The notes below the pieces were generated by a model. The model was not told the origin of the DNA. It searched no databases and saw only the letters and a program-made list of their open reading frames with translations. From a virus, in IMG/VR virus record IMGVR_UViG_3300031687_000003, positions 1 to 64,000 of that record: DNA of 64,000 nt. One strand, given 5' to 3'. Below, piece by piece: positions 1 to 9,457 of this stretch; positions within the stretch are counted from its first letter, which is position 1; each line of letters starts with the position of its first letter. The translations under genes were made by a program, and so were the position numbers.

Positions 1-4
1 AAAA

Positions 5-1045
5 ATGACATTCGTAAATGAAGCTTCTGAAACAATGACTTTAAATGGTAATAAAGTCGGTATCGGAACAGTTACTCCAGATTTAACATTAGATGTTACT
101 CATGCAACAGCAGCTCAATATATTGCAACCTTTCAAAATACCGGCAGTAATCTTCAACTTAAACTTGGTTGCGAAGCGGTAGGTTATTTAAATATTCAAG
201 GAGCTAGAATAGATAATGGTAACCCTTATAACTTGTCACTTCAAGCTGATGGAAGCAACGTTGGTATAGGTATAACTGTTACAGATTCAAAACTTCATAT
301 TAAAGGAGCTGCTAGTAATGGTATTGCTGGCCTTGTAAAAATCCAGCAAACTCCAACACATTCGTATTCGCCTAGTTCGTTTATCGGGCCGGGTAGAAGT
401 TTAGATTTAATGACAGCCTCTAATTCTAATGCCGATAGTTCTGGCATAAGGTTTGCTAATCCAGGAGGTAGTAGAGAAACTTTTATTGGTGTAGTACAAA
501 CTGGAGGTCAAGGTGACCTTGTTATTCAAGGCTACAATGGTTCAGCATACGGTGAAAGGTTTAGAGTTAAAGCTGACGGATCTATTGGTATAAATAACAC
601 TGCTCCAGCCGCGTCCATTTCAATAGGAACAGATAATGCATATGTTCAAGAATGGGAGTATGCAAAAGGATTTAAGAGACATGATACAGGTGTAAGTGGA
701 GCAAATGGTAACTACAATATAAGCACTTATATTAATGTCCAGAGTTATAGAGGAACATGTGTTGACTACTTCGAATCAGGACATTATTTTAACAATGGGG
801 CAGCGTACTACTTTAGACACAGTAGAATTTATGTAATTTTGGAGGGCTCAACTTTGAGAGTAGGAGATGTTGTCTTAGTAAGAAGTACTGGAAATAGAAC
901 AGATGCTATAGTTAATGCTCCTTCAATAGCAGTATCCGCATCGGGCCAATTTACAATTACATCAACAATTTTAAGCGGATTCGCACACTATGTTTCAGTA
1001 GATGTTTCAGGTAGCGGGTTCATAAGCATAGGAGCTATAGGATAA
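5..1045 (+). CDS. Tail fibre / adhesin protein, probably the C-terminal part of a longer gene
   Basis: The reading frame is open to the left edge of the window, so the first in-frame ATG at 5 may be internal and the gene is probably truncated by the window. The 346 visible residues are rich in Gly, Ser, Thr and Asn and contain the fibre repeat signature 'GNKVGIGTVTP' that recurs in the next genes as 'GKVGIGTPAP'. A segment containing 'FANPGGSRET' and 'DLVIQGYNGSAYGERFR' has a clear relative near the C-terminus of the fibre at 3702. No S74 chaperone domain is present; the last ~130 residues look like a separate beta-rich tip. The likely role is host-receptor binding at the tail. The family call rests on composition and repeats, not on a recognised named protein. 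Confidence 0.7.
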   Translation: MTFVNEASETMTLNGNKVGIGTVTPDLTLDVTHATAAQYIATFQNTGSNLQLKLGCEAVGYLNIQGARIDNGNPYNLSLQADGSNVGIGITVTDSKLHIKGAASNGIAGLVKIQQTPTHSYSPSSFIGPGRSLDLMTASNSNADSSGIRFANPGGSRETFIGVVQTGGQGDLVIQGYNGSAYGERFRVKADGSIGINNTAPAASISIGTDNAYVQEWEYAKGFKRHDTGVSGANGNYNISTYINVQSYRGTCVDYFESGHYFNNGAAYYFRHSRIYVILEGSTLRVGDVVLVRSTGNRTDAIVNAPSIAVSASGQFTITSTILSGFAHYVSVDVSGSGFISIGAIG

Positions 1046-1049
1046 TTAA

Positions 1050-3686
1050 ATGGCATTTTCAAAAGCAAGAAGATTATCGGATTTTATATCAGGAGATGGT
1101 AGTATACCAGCTGGTAAATTTGCGTCAAGTACAATAACATCTGATCACATTGTTGACGCGTCTATTGTCCCTGGAGATATGCATGCAACATTAAATTTAA
1201 CTGGGAAAACAGTTACAGTTGCTACTGCTAGCGGCACTACTAATACTACAGCAGTTGCAAGTACAGCGTTTGTTCAACAAGAACTTACGACTCTTATTGG
1301 TGGCGCACCAAGTACACTCAACGACTTGAATGAATTAGCCGCGGCCATTAATGACGATGCAAATTATAACAGTACTCTTACTACGGCGTTAGGAACTAAA
1401 CTTCCTAAAGCTGGTGGAACAATGACCGGTGCACTTATTGTCGATGCTGGTAATTCTGGTCTTGATATTAGATTAGGAACAGATAAAAGAGTTACATGGT
1501 CAGGCGGCATTGGAGAGATAGGTAGTACAGCAGGATTCCAAGCTATTAATACAGCGGGATCAGCATTAGCTGCCTTCGGTATAAGAGCTTCCGAGTTAAA
1601 GTTTGCTACAGGCAGTGCGACAAGAATGACAATTAATAGTTCTGGCAAAGTTGGCATCGGAACACCTGCTCCAGTAGGTAAATTACATGTTTACTCTGGA
1701 GATGCTGGCACGGTTACCCCGTCATCACAAGCAGATGATTTAGTAGTTGAAGCTAGCACAGAAGGTGGCATCACTATTATGACACCAAATGACCAATCAG
1801 CTAGAATTCGATTTACAAGTCCAGCTACTGAGTCGGGTGATTTAGGTGGAGCAGATATTTTCTACCGTCAAAACATTAATAAGATGTCAATGGGTACGAC
1901 AGTTTCAGGTGGTAAATTAGCCTTTAAGTCTAATGCCGGTGTTGAAACTATGGTACTAAGTGGCGGCAATGTGGGTATCGGAACTGATAATCCAGGTGTT
2001 AAATTAGATATAATTGGTGGAATTAACGGAGCAAGCCTTCGTGTAAAAGGTGACCAACCTGCAGGTGCTTACTATTATGGTATTATGTATGATGGTACAA
2101 ATTTAAGAGGAACTACTCAAACAAATATATTATATTCTGGGTGTACTATAGCAGCAAATACAACAGTTGCAGAATATGCAGGTCTAAGAATTGATGCTCC
2201 TAGTACAGCAGCATCGGGGTCTTCGGTTACAAATAATTTTGGTATTTACCAAAGCGGCGCAGCGCAGAAAAACTACTTCAGAGGCAACACTGGTATTGCG
2301 ACATCTACTCCTTTCTCTCGATTACAAAGTGGATCTAATACCTTCTCTGGTGGTCATGGTATGTATACCGATAGCCGTGTAGGTATTAGTAATCATGGTA
2401 CTCTAACAGGAATGATGTTAGCGTCTACTTATAACGATGCAAATCACCCAGAATATGGTCTTGTTTTTGTACAAGGCCCAAGCACTTCTAGTTATAACGT
2501 ATGGAGTATATCACCGGACGGGCCGGCAAAAGGCGACGGGCTTAATTTTCACTATCAAGCTCAGTCAGCAAACATACACGCTCCTACAAATGCTAAAGTA
2601 ACTTTTAAAGGCGACGGTGACGTGCTGGTCGGTAGCACTACTAGCCTAAATGTTTTATCAGGAAGTCCCAAAATACAAGTAGGAGCGGGGAACGCCCACT
2701 CGTCAATACAATTCTATAGTGGGTCATCTCACGTCTCCGCTTTATACTTTGGTGATGGGGCTTCAGGGGCTGGAGCTGTAGGAACTAATGGAAGATATAC
2801 TGGTTATATAGAATATCGACACAGTAACGATGAAATGGCATTCAGAGCAGGCGCTACAACTGCACTGTCATTGAACGCGAGTCGTTTAAAAGCTTATGGT
2901 AATATAGAAGTAGGAACATTCACACAAAGCCAAACAAATGCTGGCGAAGCATGGATAGGTAGAGCTGCAGATAGACAGGATGGAACATTAACCGTCCAAC
3001 TTGGCGGCGATGCAGCCGCTGGAACATCTTTTGAAATTGTAGATAGAGCATGGAGTAAGGTCATATATCACTTCTCTGGTGAAGCGCCAGCTGACTCTCT
3101 TTGGACAGGTTCTAACGGAAACACTCAGTTCGGTTATCATGCTTATAATAGTACTAGTGGTATATCGATGATAGGGCCAACAGGCCGAACATTTTGGGAT
3201 ACGAATTATAATAGTACTGGTGCAGAAATTCTTCTTGTAAATAATCGTACGGCTAATGGCGCGGTCTCTTTACTACAGTATAGAACAAATAGTACTGTTG
3301 AAGGTTCTATATATGGCACTAGTACAGGCTTGGCAATTTCCAACGTATCAGATTATAGAAAGAAAGAGAATATCAGAGATTTAACAGGTTCATTGAATGT
3401 TATAAAGTCTTTACAGCCAAGACTATATGAGTATAGAGAAGGTTTCGGAGAAGCGGGAGATCATGTAGGATTTATAGCACATGAAATTCAAGATCATATA
3501 CCAAAAGCAGTTAGTGGAAATAAAGATGACCTATATACACAAACAGATATAGATGAAGGTGCTACTGAGATTACAATTGGATCACCTAAATATCAAGCAG
3601 TAGCATACACTCATAATGAAATTATTACAAGGTTAGTACAATCGATTCAAGAACTAGAAGCTCGCATAGCGATACTAGAGGGTTAA
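1050..3686 (+). CDS. Tail fibre protein with C-terminal S74 intramolecular chaperone/peptidase
   Basis: This 878-residue fibre starts 4 bp after the previous gene. It carries the 'APSTLNDLNELAAAINDD' helix-turn segment typical of marine phage fibres, repeated 'GKVGIGT' / 'GNVGIGT' beta motifs, and a C-terminal S74 domain from about residue 765. The S74 catalytic pair is visible as 'SDYRKK', Ser767 and Lys772, the usual five-residue Ser-Lys spacing, followed by 'VGFIAHEIQDHIP' and a terminal coiled coil 'LVQSIQELEARIAILEG'. In this family the domain trimerises the fibre and then cuts itself off, so the mature fibre should end near residue 766. It is the only fibre in the window with this domain, so the others must trimerise differently or with help. 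Confidence 0.88.
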   Translation: MAFSKARRLSDFISGDGSIPAGKFASSTITSDHIVDASIVPGDMHATLNLTGKTVTVATASGTTNTTAVASTAFVQQELTTLIGGAPSTLNDLNELAAAINDDANYNSTLTTALGTKLPKAGGTMTGALIVDAGNSGLDIRLGTDKRVTWSGGIGEIGSTAGFQAINTAGSALAAFGIRASELKFATGSATRMTINSSGKVGIGTPAPVGKLHVYSGDAGTVTPSSQADDLVVEASTEGGITIMTPNDQSARIRFTSPATESGDLGGADIFYRQNINKMSMGTTVSGGKLAFKSNAGVETMVLSGGNVGIGTDNPGVKLDIIGGINGASLRVKGDQPAGAYYYGIMYDGTNLRGTTQTNILYSGCTIAANTTVAEYAGLRIDAPSTAASGSSVTNNFGIYQSGAAQKNYFRGNTGIATSTPFSRLQSGSNTFSGGHGMYTDSRVGISNHGTLTGMMLASTYNDANHPEYGLVFVQGPSTSSYNVWSISPDGPAKGDGLNFHYQAQSANIHAPTNAKVTFKGDGDVLVGSTTSLNVLSGSPKIQVGAGNAHSSIQFYSGSSHVSALYFGDGASGAGAVGTNGRYTGYIEYRHSNDEMAFRAGATTALSLNASRLKAYGNIEVGTFTQSQTNAGEAWIGRAADRQDGTLTVQLGGDAAAGTSFEIVDRAWSKVIYHFSGEAPADSLWTGSNGNTQFGYHAYNSTSGISMIGPTGRTFWDTNYNSTGAEILLVNNRTANGAVSLLQYRTNSTVEGSIYGTSTGLAISNVSDYRKKENIRDLTGSLNVIKSLQPRLYEYREGFGEAGDHVGFIAHEIQDHIPKAVSGNKDDLYTQTDIDEGATEITIGSPKYQAVAYTHNEIITRLVQSIQELEARIAILEG
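1407..1571 (+). repeat. 165-bp direct repeat in fibre gene, copy 1
   Basis: This segment of the S74 fibre gene is about 97% identical at the nucleotide level to 3927-4091 in the next fibre gene, far more than the flanking sequence. It encodes the shared 'AGGTMTGALIVDAGNSGLDI' module. Confidence 0.9.
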
Positions 3687-3701
3687 CAGGACAATACAAC
3701 T

Positions 3702-5942
3702 ATGGCATTAACAAAAGTAAAAGCAGGAAACATTATATTAACTACTCCAGGTGCGAGTAGTAATGATGTCACTCCAGCAACAACACAATATGTAACTACT
3801 GCACTCGCTAATTTAGCGGACAGTGCACCTAGTACATTAAATACTCTCAACGAGTTAGCAGCAGCATTAGGTGATGACGCTAACTATGCAACCACAACGA
3901 CTAATGCGATCGCAGCTAAGTTAGCAAAAGCTGGTGGAACAATGACCGGTGCACTTATTGTCGATGCTGGTAATTCTGGTCTTGATATTAGATTAGGAAC
4001 AGATAAAAGAGTTACATGGTCAGGCGGTATTGGAGAGATAGGTAGTGTCGCCGGATTCCAAGCTATTAATACAGCGGGATCAGCATTAGCTTCTTTCGGT
4101 ATGAGAGGTACAGATTTAAGATTTGCTACTGGTTCTGCAGAACGTATGCGTATTACTGATGCTGGTATAAACGTAACAGGTACAGTTCAAGCAGACAACT
4201 TAACCATGCTAGATAGTGAGTACATTCGTCTAGGCGCCTCTAATGACTTGCAAATATTCCACGATGGTAATCATAGTATGATTCAAGACCTCGTTGGAAC
4301 GGGTGCATTAAAGATAAAAAGTAATGATACTCGGTTTGAAGATGCAGATGGTAATAATATTATTAAAGCTACTTCAACTGCCGCAGAATTATATTTCTCT
4401 GGTGGAAAAAAGTTATTTACAACTGCAGCTGGAGTTGAGGCAACAGCAATAACCACTACTGGTGTTGTAAATAATTTTACCACTACTTCGTCTTGGGGCA
4501 GAAATTTATTACTTACAAACACTAATAATGATGTTAGTCCTCCAATAATGACTTTCTTAAAAGCTCCAGCTGGTGGCCATACACAAATGGCTGATAATGA
4601 TTATGTAGGCTTCATAAACTTTAGAGGAGACAATACTGCTAATCAAGAACATAGTTGGGTAGAAATTGCAGTTAGAGCTACCGATGTATCTGATGGCTCC
4701 GAAGATAGTAAACTTACTATTGGCACTTGGGGAGATGGAACAGAATACGGAAATACACTAGTTGCATCGAGTGGTAAAGTTGGTATCGGAACAGCAACTC
4801 CTCCACACATGCTTAGTATATTTGGAGGAGGCACAAGTTCACCGCAAGCAACAAGTGCAGCTAATTCTTATACTCATGCATTATTTAGAGTAAATAATTT
4901 TACTAACTCAAGTGTTGGATTAAGTATAGGTTCTACAGGAGGTAATACTACTCACATACAAACGAGTTATAATGAAGGAACGACCTCACCTCTAGCATTG
5001 AATCCATTTGGCGGTAATGTTCTCATAGGTGCTGCATCTCCTTACCAGACGGCCAAATTGCAAATTCATGGTGCAGCAAATGCAGGTGGCAGCGCTCAGC
5101 TTGTAGGGATTAAAAGTACCGCAACTGCATCATACAGTTCAACTAGTTTTCTAGGCGTAGGAAGAGTAATAGATTGTATTACTAATTCAAACGATGCCCA
5201 AGATTATGCTGCTATAAGATTTACAAACCCAGGTGGTAGTAGAGAAACAGCGATTGCTTGTGTGTCAGATCAAGCTACTACTCGAGATGGAACACTTCAA
5301 GGGGATGTAGTCATACAAGGTTATGACGGTGATGCCTATATAGAAACACAAAGATTTAGAGCAAATGGTGCTTCTTCCTCAACAGGTCAAAGAAGGACAG
5401 GTACTTATACCTCCTTTGCTCTTATGAATCATACATATACATTCGATCATGCTGGATATTCTGGTGCAGGAACGCCTGCAAACTCAAATGCTCATTGGTT
5501 AGAAATACCTTTATATTCAAGTTATTCTAGCTCTGCAGGTGGTGGTTGGTGTGAAATAGATATATGTTGGCACGCAACACACGCTCAAGCAGCGCATCTA
5601 CATAGTTATAAAATAGTATGGGGTTCAAATCATGCTAGAGTCTTAAATGTAGCAGTGGCTTCTAGTAACGCAACTGTGACTCCAACTCCATATGCTTCTT
5701 ATGCGTTTATCAGTTCATCGCGACTTTACAGACATCCAACTGCAGGTGAGGGAAATATGGCGGTAATGTATATAGAAATAAAAGGTTCTACGAATCATTC
5801 AGGCGCAAGGAGTATAACTGTAAGAGGAGTTGGACACCCAAGTGTTAAAAATATAGCACCTATTATAGACCATGCCGGAGATGCAACGCCAGATGGAATA
5901 ACTCCAACAGCTATAACAACTGCTATAACAGCAACAGGATAA
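3702..5942 (+). CDS. Tail fibre protein, paralogue of the upstream fibre
   Basis: The 746-residue product has the same N-terminal architecture as the upstream fibre: 'APSTLNTLNELAAALGDD', then an almost identical block beginning 'AKAGGTMTGALIVDAG', followed by different distal modules. 'LGASNDLQIFHDGNHS' is a very common phage-fibre beta module. The distal third shares 'RFTNPGGSRETAIA' and 'GDVVIQGYDGDAYIE' with the fibre at the left edge. The C-terminus has no S74 domain and resembles a globular receptor-binding tip. The start lies 15 bp after the previous stop behind 'aacaggac', a weak ribosome site. Expected location is the distal tail fibres or baseplate periphery. Confidence 0.82.
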   Translation: MALTKVKAGNIILTTPGASSNDVTPATTQYVTTALANLADSAPSTLNTLNELAAALGDDANYATTTTNAIAAKLAKAGGTMTGALIVDAGNSGLDIRLGTDKRVTWSGGIGEIGSVAGFQAINTAGSALASFGMRGTDLRFATGSAERMRITDAGINVTGTVQADNLTMLDSEYIRLGASNDLQIFHDGNHSMIQDLVGTGALKIKSNDTRFEDADGNNIIKATSTAAELYFSGGKKLFTTAAGVEATAITTTGVVNNFTTTSSWGRNLLLTNTNNDVSPPIMTFLKAPAGGHTQMADNDYVGFINFRGDNTANQEHSWVEIAVRATDVSDGSEDSKLTIGTWGDGTEYGNTLVASSGKVGIGTATPPHMLSIFGGGTSSPQATSAANSYTHALFRVNNFTNSSVGLSIGSTGGNTTHIQTSYNEGTTSPLALNPFGGNVLIGAASPYQTAKLQIHGAANAGGSAQLVGIKSTATASYSSTSFLGVGRVIDCITNSNDAQDYAAIRFTNPGGSRETAIACVSDQATTRDGTLQGDVVIQGYDGDAYIETQRFRANGASSSTGQRRTGTYTSFALMNHTYTFDHAGYSGAGTPANSNAHWLEIPLYSSYSSSAGGGWCEIDICWHATHAQAAHLHSYKIVWGSNHARVLNVAVASSNATVTPTPYASYAFISSSRLYRHPTAGEGNMAVMYIEIKGSTNHSGARSITVRGVGHPSVKNIAPIIDHAGDATPDGITPTAITTAITATG
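3927..4091 (+). repeat. 165-bp direct repeat in fibre gene, copy 2
   Basis: Second copy of the 1407-1571 segment. Differences are one C/T at 4028 and a small cluster at about 4047-4052. Confidence 0.9.
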
Positions 5943-5946
5943 TAAA

Positions 5947-6042
5947 ATGGAAGAAGAATTCGAAGCAATTAAAAATACAGAAGAACCTAAAGATGCTCCA
6001 GATAAAGATGGAATAATTTTAGGCGAACATGGCGAAATTTAG
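5947..6042 (+). CDS. Very small acidic ORF between fibre genes
   Basis: A 31-codon frame begins 4 bp after the upstream fibre stop and ends 20 bp before a late promoter. The product is very acidic (MEEEFEAIKNTEEPKDAPDK at its start) with no hydrophobic segment. It fits the compact spacing of the operon and would otherwise leave an unused gap, but it is short enough to be fortuitous. No function can be assigned. Confidence 0.4.
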   Translation: MEEEFEAIKNTEEPKDAPDKDGIILGEHGEI

Positions 6043-6061
6043 TTTTTCGCAAATAAAAAGA

Positions 6062-6069
6062 TATAAATA
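6062..6069 (+). promoter_or_regulatory. T4-type late promoter TATAAATA
   Basis: This is an exact match to the T4 late promoter -10 octamer, lying in an intergenic gap 33 bp before the next fibre start. The leader also contains ACGAT...ATCGT (about 6080-6099), which could fold around the GGAGAG ribosome site. Confidence 0.85.
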
Positions 6070-6102
6070 GATATATACAACGATGGAGAGTGAAATCGTA
6101 AA

Positions 6103-8184
6103 ATGGCTACAAATAAAAATTTCGAAGTAAAAAATGGTTTATCCGTTGCAGGTACAGAACGTATCTCTGCTGCTGGTGTATTTGCTGGTTCGTTAAGTGG
6201 TTCGTTAGCAAGCGCTACAACTGCAACAACACAATCAGTGGGAGATTCCTCTACCAAAATAGCAACAACAGCTTATACAGATGCTGCAATTACTGCTGTT
6301 ATAGGCGGAGCGCCTGGTACACTAAATACTCTTAATGAATTGGCAGCTGCGATTGGAGATGATGCTTCTTATGCATCAACACTTACCACGGCACTCGCTA
6401 CGAAACTACCTCTAGCAGGTGGAACGCTGACTGGAAATGTAACCGCCACTAGAGTATATATGAACGGCGGTACTGTATATGGATTAGGTGTCCAGCAACT
6501 TGCAAGTGCTAGATTTGATACCGTAGATTCAGGTAATAATTCTGACCCATTAGAGCTTGTTTATTATAGTGGTACTGGAGTTATAATTGGTGCACCAGGT
6601 AGTGCTAAATATTTAAGCGTACTTGGTGATATACGCATGGGTAGTACATCAGTTATTGACGCTAGTAGAAACCTAACGAACATCGGCCTAATCACATCAT
6701 CACACTTTAATACGTCTGCAAATGTAAATAGCAGTGGAGCGGGTGGCGCAGCCATTCCAAGCGGAAAGCGTCTTGGATTTGACCAATCAGGTACTCGTTC
6801 TTGGACTCAGTATGCAGCAGGTGGTAACTTATTATTTGCGTCAGGCGATGGTGCTGGTGCAGTACAAGCTAATAATTTTACAGGTGTAACTTTAACAGTA
6901 AGTGGAAAAATAGAACAAGGTACAGGACAGTCGCACTACTTTAGAGGAAATGATGCCAACTGGCGAATGGGTTCCGATATAGTCTCCGATTCAGGTGGTT
7001 TAATATCTGGTGCGTCAACACAAATGATTGTAGGAGGTTCTGGAGACTCATACGGATTCCAAATTTTCGGACATCAAACCAGCACATCACCGTGTTTTGA
7101 GGTTATACCTAACTCATCCGTTGCAGCTAGTAAAACTAATATTCGTGGCAATTTATATGTGGCTAATACTTTAGTAATAGACTCTAGTAGAAACGTAACA
7201 GCTGAAAATTTTACAACAACGGCTGGGGGTGTATTCACAACAGCTTCAGGAAACGATTTAAACATTGTATACCCTGATAGCCGTTCACTGTTTATTAAAG
7301 AAGGTTCTGCTACTCATTTGCATATTAATAACGTAGGCGACGTGAGTATTGGTGGTAGTGCTAGTAGTGGCGGTAGCGGAAGTCGTTGGTTAAGTTTAGA
7401 TGCAAACAGTGGCAATGGTTATACAGGCGGCCTTTTGTATAAAATTGGTGGAGCAATCAAAGCTTATCACTATGTAGAAAATAACTATATAATGCATCAA
7501 ACCACGGCCAGCGTTGGCCAAAAGTTTTATGCTGGAACAACAGTAGCAATGACGCTAGATGCAGGTACAGGTGCTTTAAATGCTAATCAAGCGGTTATTC
7601 AAGGTGGTTCGGCAACCCGCGCAGGTATAGCGAATCCTCCCGCCGGGTATCTTGGTGCAAATGGTGCTGACTATGGAACAACTGCAATATATAGAACTCC
7701 TACTGTTGAAAGTACGTCCTCGAGTACAACGACCTCTCAGTTTTTAACCATTTACTCTTCAGGTCATTGGGGAGAATATCCAGTATTTAGATTTAAAGTT
7801 TACGGCACCTATTATGTTGGTGGATATAGAGAGTATCTTGGATTTATGACCAGTACAGCTGCATCACTTGTAGAAGTTCAGACCAATGGTACTACATCAT
7901 TTTTCGGAGGGGGCGGCAATAATACTATTACTATGGGCGCTGCCGTCGGTAGTGGTCTTGCTAGTCATGGCGGCCAAGCTCGTTATAGAAGAGACTTTAG
8001 TGTTACTACCTTTGGAAACTATGGTAGATGTCATGTTGTTGTTGAAATTATGTTTGGTGGAAACAGATACTTCGGTTCAAATACTACAACTTCTAATCTA
8101 GACGCTGATGGAGCAACTGGCGGCTGTTATCACTTCAAAACAATGTCCGCGGCTCAAGGCCAGGGCACATTCAGTAGCACTTAA
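6103..8184 (+). CDS. Tail fibre protein, third full-length paralogue
   Basis: The 693-residue fibre begins with its own N-terminal segment (MATNKNFEVKNGLSVAGTER), probably the virion-attachment end. It then has the shared 'APGTLNTLNELAAAIGDD' module followed by 'LPLAGGTLTGN'. The middle holds repeated 'VIDSSRNVT' / 'VIDASRNLT' beta repeats. The C-terminal ~150 residues are Gly/Thr/aromatic-rich, with 'FFGGGGNNTITMG' and 'YRRDFSVTTFGNYGR', resembling a receptor-binding tip. It has its own late promoter, so it can be expressed separately from the upstream fibres. No S74 domain is seen. Confidence 0.82.
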   Translation: MATNKNFEVKNGLSVAGTERISAAGVFAGSLSGSLASATTATTQSVGDSSTKIATTAYTDAAITAVIGGAPGTLNTLNELAAAIGDDASYASTLTTALATKLPLAGGTLTGNVTATRVYMNGGTVYGLGVQQLASARFDTVDSGNNSDPLELVYYSGTGVIIGAPGSAKYLSVLGDIRMGSTSVIDASRNLTNIGLITSSHFNTSANVNSSGAGGAAIPSGKRLGFDQSGTRSWTQYAAGGNLLFASGDGAGAVQANNFTGVTLTVSGKIEQGTGQSHYFRGNDANWRMGSDIVSDSGGLISGASTQMIVGGSGDSYGFQIFGHQTSTSPCFEVIPNSSVAASKTNIRGNLYVANTLVIDSSRNVTAENFTTTAGGVFTTASGNDLNIVYPDSRSLFIKEGSATHLHINNVGDVSIGGSASSGGSGSRWLSLDANSGNGYTGGLLYKIGGAIKAYHYVENNYIMHQTTASVGQKFYAGTTVAMTLDAGTGALNANQAVIQGGSATRAGIANPPAGYLGANGADYGTTAIYRTPTVESTSSSTTTSQFLTIYSSGHWGEYPVFRFKVYGTYYVGGYREYLGFMTSTAASLVEVQTNGTTSFFGGGGNNTITMGAAVGSGLASHGGQARYRRDFSVTTFGNYGRCHVVVEIMFGGNRYFGSNTTTSNLDADGATGGCYHFKTMSAAQGQGTFSST

Positions 8185-8195
8185 AGGAGAAAATT

Positions 8196-8435
8196 ATGGA
8201 ATATGCACATGTACACGTGAAAGATGGAGAAGTTTATTGTACCTATTACTCCGAAGAAAACACAGATCATACTTCGCAATCGGTTCCCGACGGTTGTGAT
8301 TTAACTATAATCGAACATTTAGCTACTACTGTGTTATATGAAATAGTAGCCGGTGATATAACACCAGTAACTCAACAGGACATTATGGATAGAATGAATG
8401 ATCCTGATAATACCGACGTAGTAGTACCGGGATAA
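8196..8435 (+). CDS. Hypothetical small acidic protein
   Basis: The 79-residue protein follows the fibre by 11 bp behind a strong ribosome site (aaaggagaaaatt). It contains 'YAHVHVKDGEVYCTYYSEEN' and an acidic tail and has no membrane segment. Position between the distal fibre and the neck genes suggests a small structural or chaperone role, comparable to small fibre-assembly proteins, but nothing in the sequence identifies it. Confidence 0.65.
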   Translation: MEYAHVHVKDGEVYCTYYSEENTDHTSQSVPDGCDLTIIEHLATTVLYEIVAGDITPVTQQDIMDRMNDPDNTDVVVPG

Positions 8436-8469
8436 ACAATGATAACGCTTAGACTGAAACATTAAAAGG

Positions 8470-8477
8470 TATAAATA
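8470..8477 (+). promoter_or_regulatory. T4-type late promoter TATAAATA
   Basis: An exact TATAAATA ends only 5 bp before the gp13 ATG at 8483. With a start site about 6 bp downstream, the transcript would begin at or near the start codon, so this promoter may mainly serve gp14 onward or give a near-leaderless gp13 message. Confidence 0.75.
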
Positions 8478-8482
8478 GTAGT

Positions 8483-9454
8483 ATGGCTAAACCAAATAGT
8501 AGATCAACATTAATTCAGTATTGCAAAAGAGCTCTAGGCCATCCTGTAATTGAAATTAATATCGATGACGATCAATTAGATGATAGAGTCGATGAGGCAT
8601 TACAGTTTTATCAAGAGTATCATGCTGATGCAATCGAAAGAGTTTATTTAAAACATAAAGTTACTGGTAGTACATTACAGTTAACAGGATCGGTCGCTAG
8701 TAATTTCACAATAGGTGAGACAATTACTGGTGCAACTTCTGGTGCAACTGCATTAGTTCATAAAAACACTGCCACTAATAAGATTATATACACTGCTCTT
8801 ACTCACTTAGATAGAATACCTTTTGCTGCATCTGAAACATTAACGGGTTCTGCTTCAGGAGCCAGTGCGACTATTCAAACTATTACTAAAGGCGATATTG
8901 AAAACAAATTTGTACCAGTTAGTGATTTAGTAACTAATGTTGTTAGAATAATGCCAATCAATGATGTCAATATGTCACATAATATGTTTGATGTTAAATA
9001 CCAAATGCATTTGAATGACATGTATTCATTGGGATTCATGGGTAGCTTATTAGATTACACAATGAAAATGCAATGGTTATCTATGCTAGATATGTTAATC
9101 GATTCAGATGAAAAACATATTAGCTTCGACAGACATAAGAATCAATTACGAGTTGATATGAAATGGGAACTAGATGTTTCTGTTGATTCATATATTGCAA
9201 TTGAATGTTATAGAGTAATCGACCCAGCAACATATACTGATGTATATAACGATTACTTCTTAAAAAGATATGCAACAGCACTAATTAAATACCAATGGGG
9301 AACCAACCTAATTAAATTTGAAGGAATGGTTATGCCTGGCGGAGTAACTTTTAACGGTCGACAAATATTCGACGATGCCAAAGAAGAAATAATAAAATTA
9401 GAAGAAGAGGCGCGTTTAAATTGGGAAGAACCTGTCGATTTCTACATAGGATAA
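8483..9454 (+). CDS. 13: Neck protein gp13 (head completion)
   Basis: The N-terminus 'KPNSRSTLIQYCKRALG' followed by 'DDDQLDDRVDEALQFYQEYH' is the signature of T4 gp13-family neck proteins in marine myoviruses. In T4, gp13 forms a ring below the portal after DNA packaging and recruits gp14 so that the tail can dock. The 323-residue length is close to T4 gp13. An insertion at about residues 60-135 holds two 'GEx(I/L)TG(A/S)xSGA' repeats, also seen in the gp15 homologue, probably an Ig-like or beta-decoration segment. Synteny 13-14-15-16-17 supports the call. Confidence 0.88.
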   Translation: MAKPNSRSTLIQYCKRALGHPVIEINIDDDQLDDRVDEALQFYQEYHADAIERVYLKHKVTGSTLQLTGSVASNFTIGETITGATSGATALVHKNTATNKIIYTALTHLDRIPFAASETLTGSASGASATIQTITKGDIENKFVPVSDLVTNVVRIMPINDVNMSHNMFDVKYQMHLNDMYSLGFMGSLLDYTMKMQWLSMLDMLIDSDEKHISFDRHKNQLRVDMKWELDVSVDSYIAIECYRVIDPATYTDVYNDYFLKRYATALIKYQWGTNLIKFEGMVMPGGVTFNGRQIFDDAKEEIIKLEEEARLNWEEPVDFYIG

Positions 9455-9457
9455 AGT

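Noticed and set aside
7886-8101. Apparent frame in the distal fibre gene suggesting a frameshift
   Set aside because: The main fibre frame is uninterrupted and in keeping with its composition; the other frame encodes an unlikely Leu/Val-rich sequence with no ribosome site.
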